Positions 5,804 through 6,388 of a DNA stretch of 6,388 nucleotides are shown piece after piece. The translations under genes and the position numbers were made by a program. The stretch spans positions 1 through 6,388 of the forward strand of contig JAKAVX010000165.1 in assembly GCA_021827465.1 (NCBI GenBank), in the 5' to 3' direction. Under the pieces are notes generated by a model that was given only the letters and a program-made list of their open reading frames with translations, was not told the DNA's origin and did no database searches. The DNA comes from Deltaproteobacteria bacterium (lineage in GTDB: Bacteria > Desulfobacterota_B > Binatia > Binatales > Binataceae). How positions within the stretch are numbered: position 1 is the stretch's first letter; each line of letters opens with the position of its first letter.

Positions 5804-6388
5804 ATCCAGGCGCGCGCGATATCCTCGAGTTCGTTCTCCCATGTGTCGGGTGCGAGACTCGGCGGAAACAGGACCAGGCGATGTGCTCCGGCCCGCTCGT
5901 ATTCCCTGGCGGAAGCGTGAGTATCCTTGCCGCCGACCGGCGAGAACACGGAAATCTCGATCTTGCCGAAGTCGCGGCCCGCTTCCGCGCACATCTTCTT
6001 CAGCGTCTGCAACTGCTCGGCGAGTTCGGCGGGCGAAAGCATAAGCGGACCCCATCCGTCGCCGATCGCGACCGTGTTCTTCATCGCGCGCTCGCCGCCG
6101 GCGCCGATCATGATCGGAGGATACGGCTTTTGCGCGGGTTTCGGGTAACTTCTCACCGGCGGGAACTTGACGAACTCGCCCTCGAAGCTCGGCTCAGGCT
6201 TGGTCCACAGTTCCTTCATCGCACGGACGTATTCGCGCGTCATCGGCCATCGGCGGCGAAAATCGACGCCCATTATCTCGCTCTCGTCCTTGAGCCATCC
6301 CGCGCCGATTCCAAAGATGAAGCGCCCGCCCGAGTAATGGTCGAGCGTGGCGACCTCCTTGGCGAGCAGGATCGGATCGAGCTCCGGG
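5800..6388 (-). CDS. LLM-class F420-dependent oxidoreductase, C-terminal part (cut by window edge)
   Basis: The visible 195 residues are the C-terminal part of a luciferase-like monooxygenase-fold enzyme. The reading frame is open through the right edge, so the start is not seen; the ATG at 6273 is an internal methionine. Family signatures: KEVATLDHYSGGRFIFGIGAG followed by WLKDE in the first 35 visible residues, then EYVRAMKELW, a PEPSFEGEFVKFPPV segment, PIMIGAGGERAMK and a GDGWGPL segment near the middle, matching the F420-dependent TIGR03619/Rv2161c-like group more than flavin-dependent bacterial luciferases. Such enzymes use reduced F420 (or FMNH2) as hydride donor; the substrate is unknown. 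The family is usually about 280-300 residues, so roughly a third is missing. Its stop overlaps the GTG of the Gfo/Idh/MocA gene, so the two are probably one translationally coupled unit. Cofactor choice is inferred from family resemblance alone. Confidence 0.92.
   Translation of the reverse strand, partial: PELDPILLAKEVATLDHYSGGRFIFGIGAGWLKDESEIMGVDFRRRWPMTREYVRAMKELWTKPEPSFEGEFVKFPPVRSYPKPAQKPYPPIMIGAGGERAMKNTVAIGDGWGPLMLSPAELAEQLQTLKKMCAEAGRDFGKIEISVFSPVGGKDTHASAREYERAGAHRLVLFPPSLAPDTWENELEDIARAWM

Noticed and set aside
1..6388. CRISPR arrays, tRNA or rRNA genes, insertion sequences, phage or defence genes
   Set aside because: I saw no regularly spaced repeats, no tRNA-like cloverleaf, no transposase or integrase motifs and no terminal inverted repeats; all but about 420 nt is accounted for by the seven genes.

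Overview
The window is a GC-rich, densely coding stretch in which every credible gene lies on the minus strand, so transcription runs from high to low coordinates. It holds most of a hopanoid (bacterial sterol-like lipid) operon: a TetR-type regulator, the radical SAM enzyme HpnH, a farnesyl-diphosphate synthase of the IspA type, a zinc-dependent medium-chain dehydrogenase, and the N-terminal part of squalene-hopene cyclase, which runs off the left edge. Upstream of this operon, at the right end, sits a separate two-gene unit: the C-terminal part of an LLM-class (F420-type) oxidoreductase, which runs off the right edge, overlapping a Gfo/Idh/MocA-family dehydrogenase.

Organism: high GC, hopanoid genes, a probable F420-using flavin/deazaflavin oxidoreductase, and frequent GTG/TTG starts suggest a Gram-negative, probably soil or environmental bacterium. 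Uncultivated deltaproteobacteria-like lineages such as Binatota, Rokubacteria or Methylomirabilota would fit. This is inference from gene content; no marker gene here fixes the taxon.

Layout along the direction of transcription: LLM oxidoreductase (6388 to 5800, partial), overlapping by 4 nt the Gfo/Idh/MocA gene (5803 to 4790); a 223-nt intergenic region with a credible sigma70-like promoter and overlapping inverted repeats that could be a TetR operator; TetR (4566 to 3904); hpnH (3863 to 2859); a 116-nt gap with repeated and inverted motifs; ispA (GTG start, 2742 to 1852), overlapping by 4 nt the zinc dehydrogenase (TTG start, 1855 to 797); a 45-nt gap; and shc (751 to the left edge).

How the genes fit together: IspA would make farnesyl diphosphate, the C15 precursor of squalene. 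Squalene-hopene cyclase turns squalene into hopene/hopanol, and HpnH adds an adenosyl group to hopene to start the extended C35 side chain. No squalene-forming genes (hpnCDE or a squalene synthase) and no hpnG are visible; they may lie beyond the left edge or elsewhere. The zinc dehydrogenase has no settled role in this pathway. Its translational coupling to ispA and position before shc make it a candidate for a redox step in side-chain maturation, for example reduction of ribosylhopane to bacteriohopanetetrol. The TetR gene at the head of the operon suggests dedicated, possibly ligand-responsive control.
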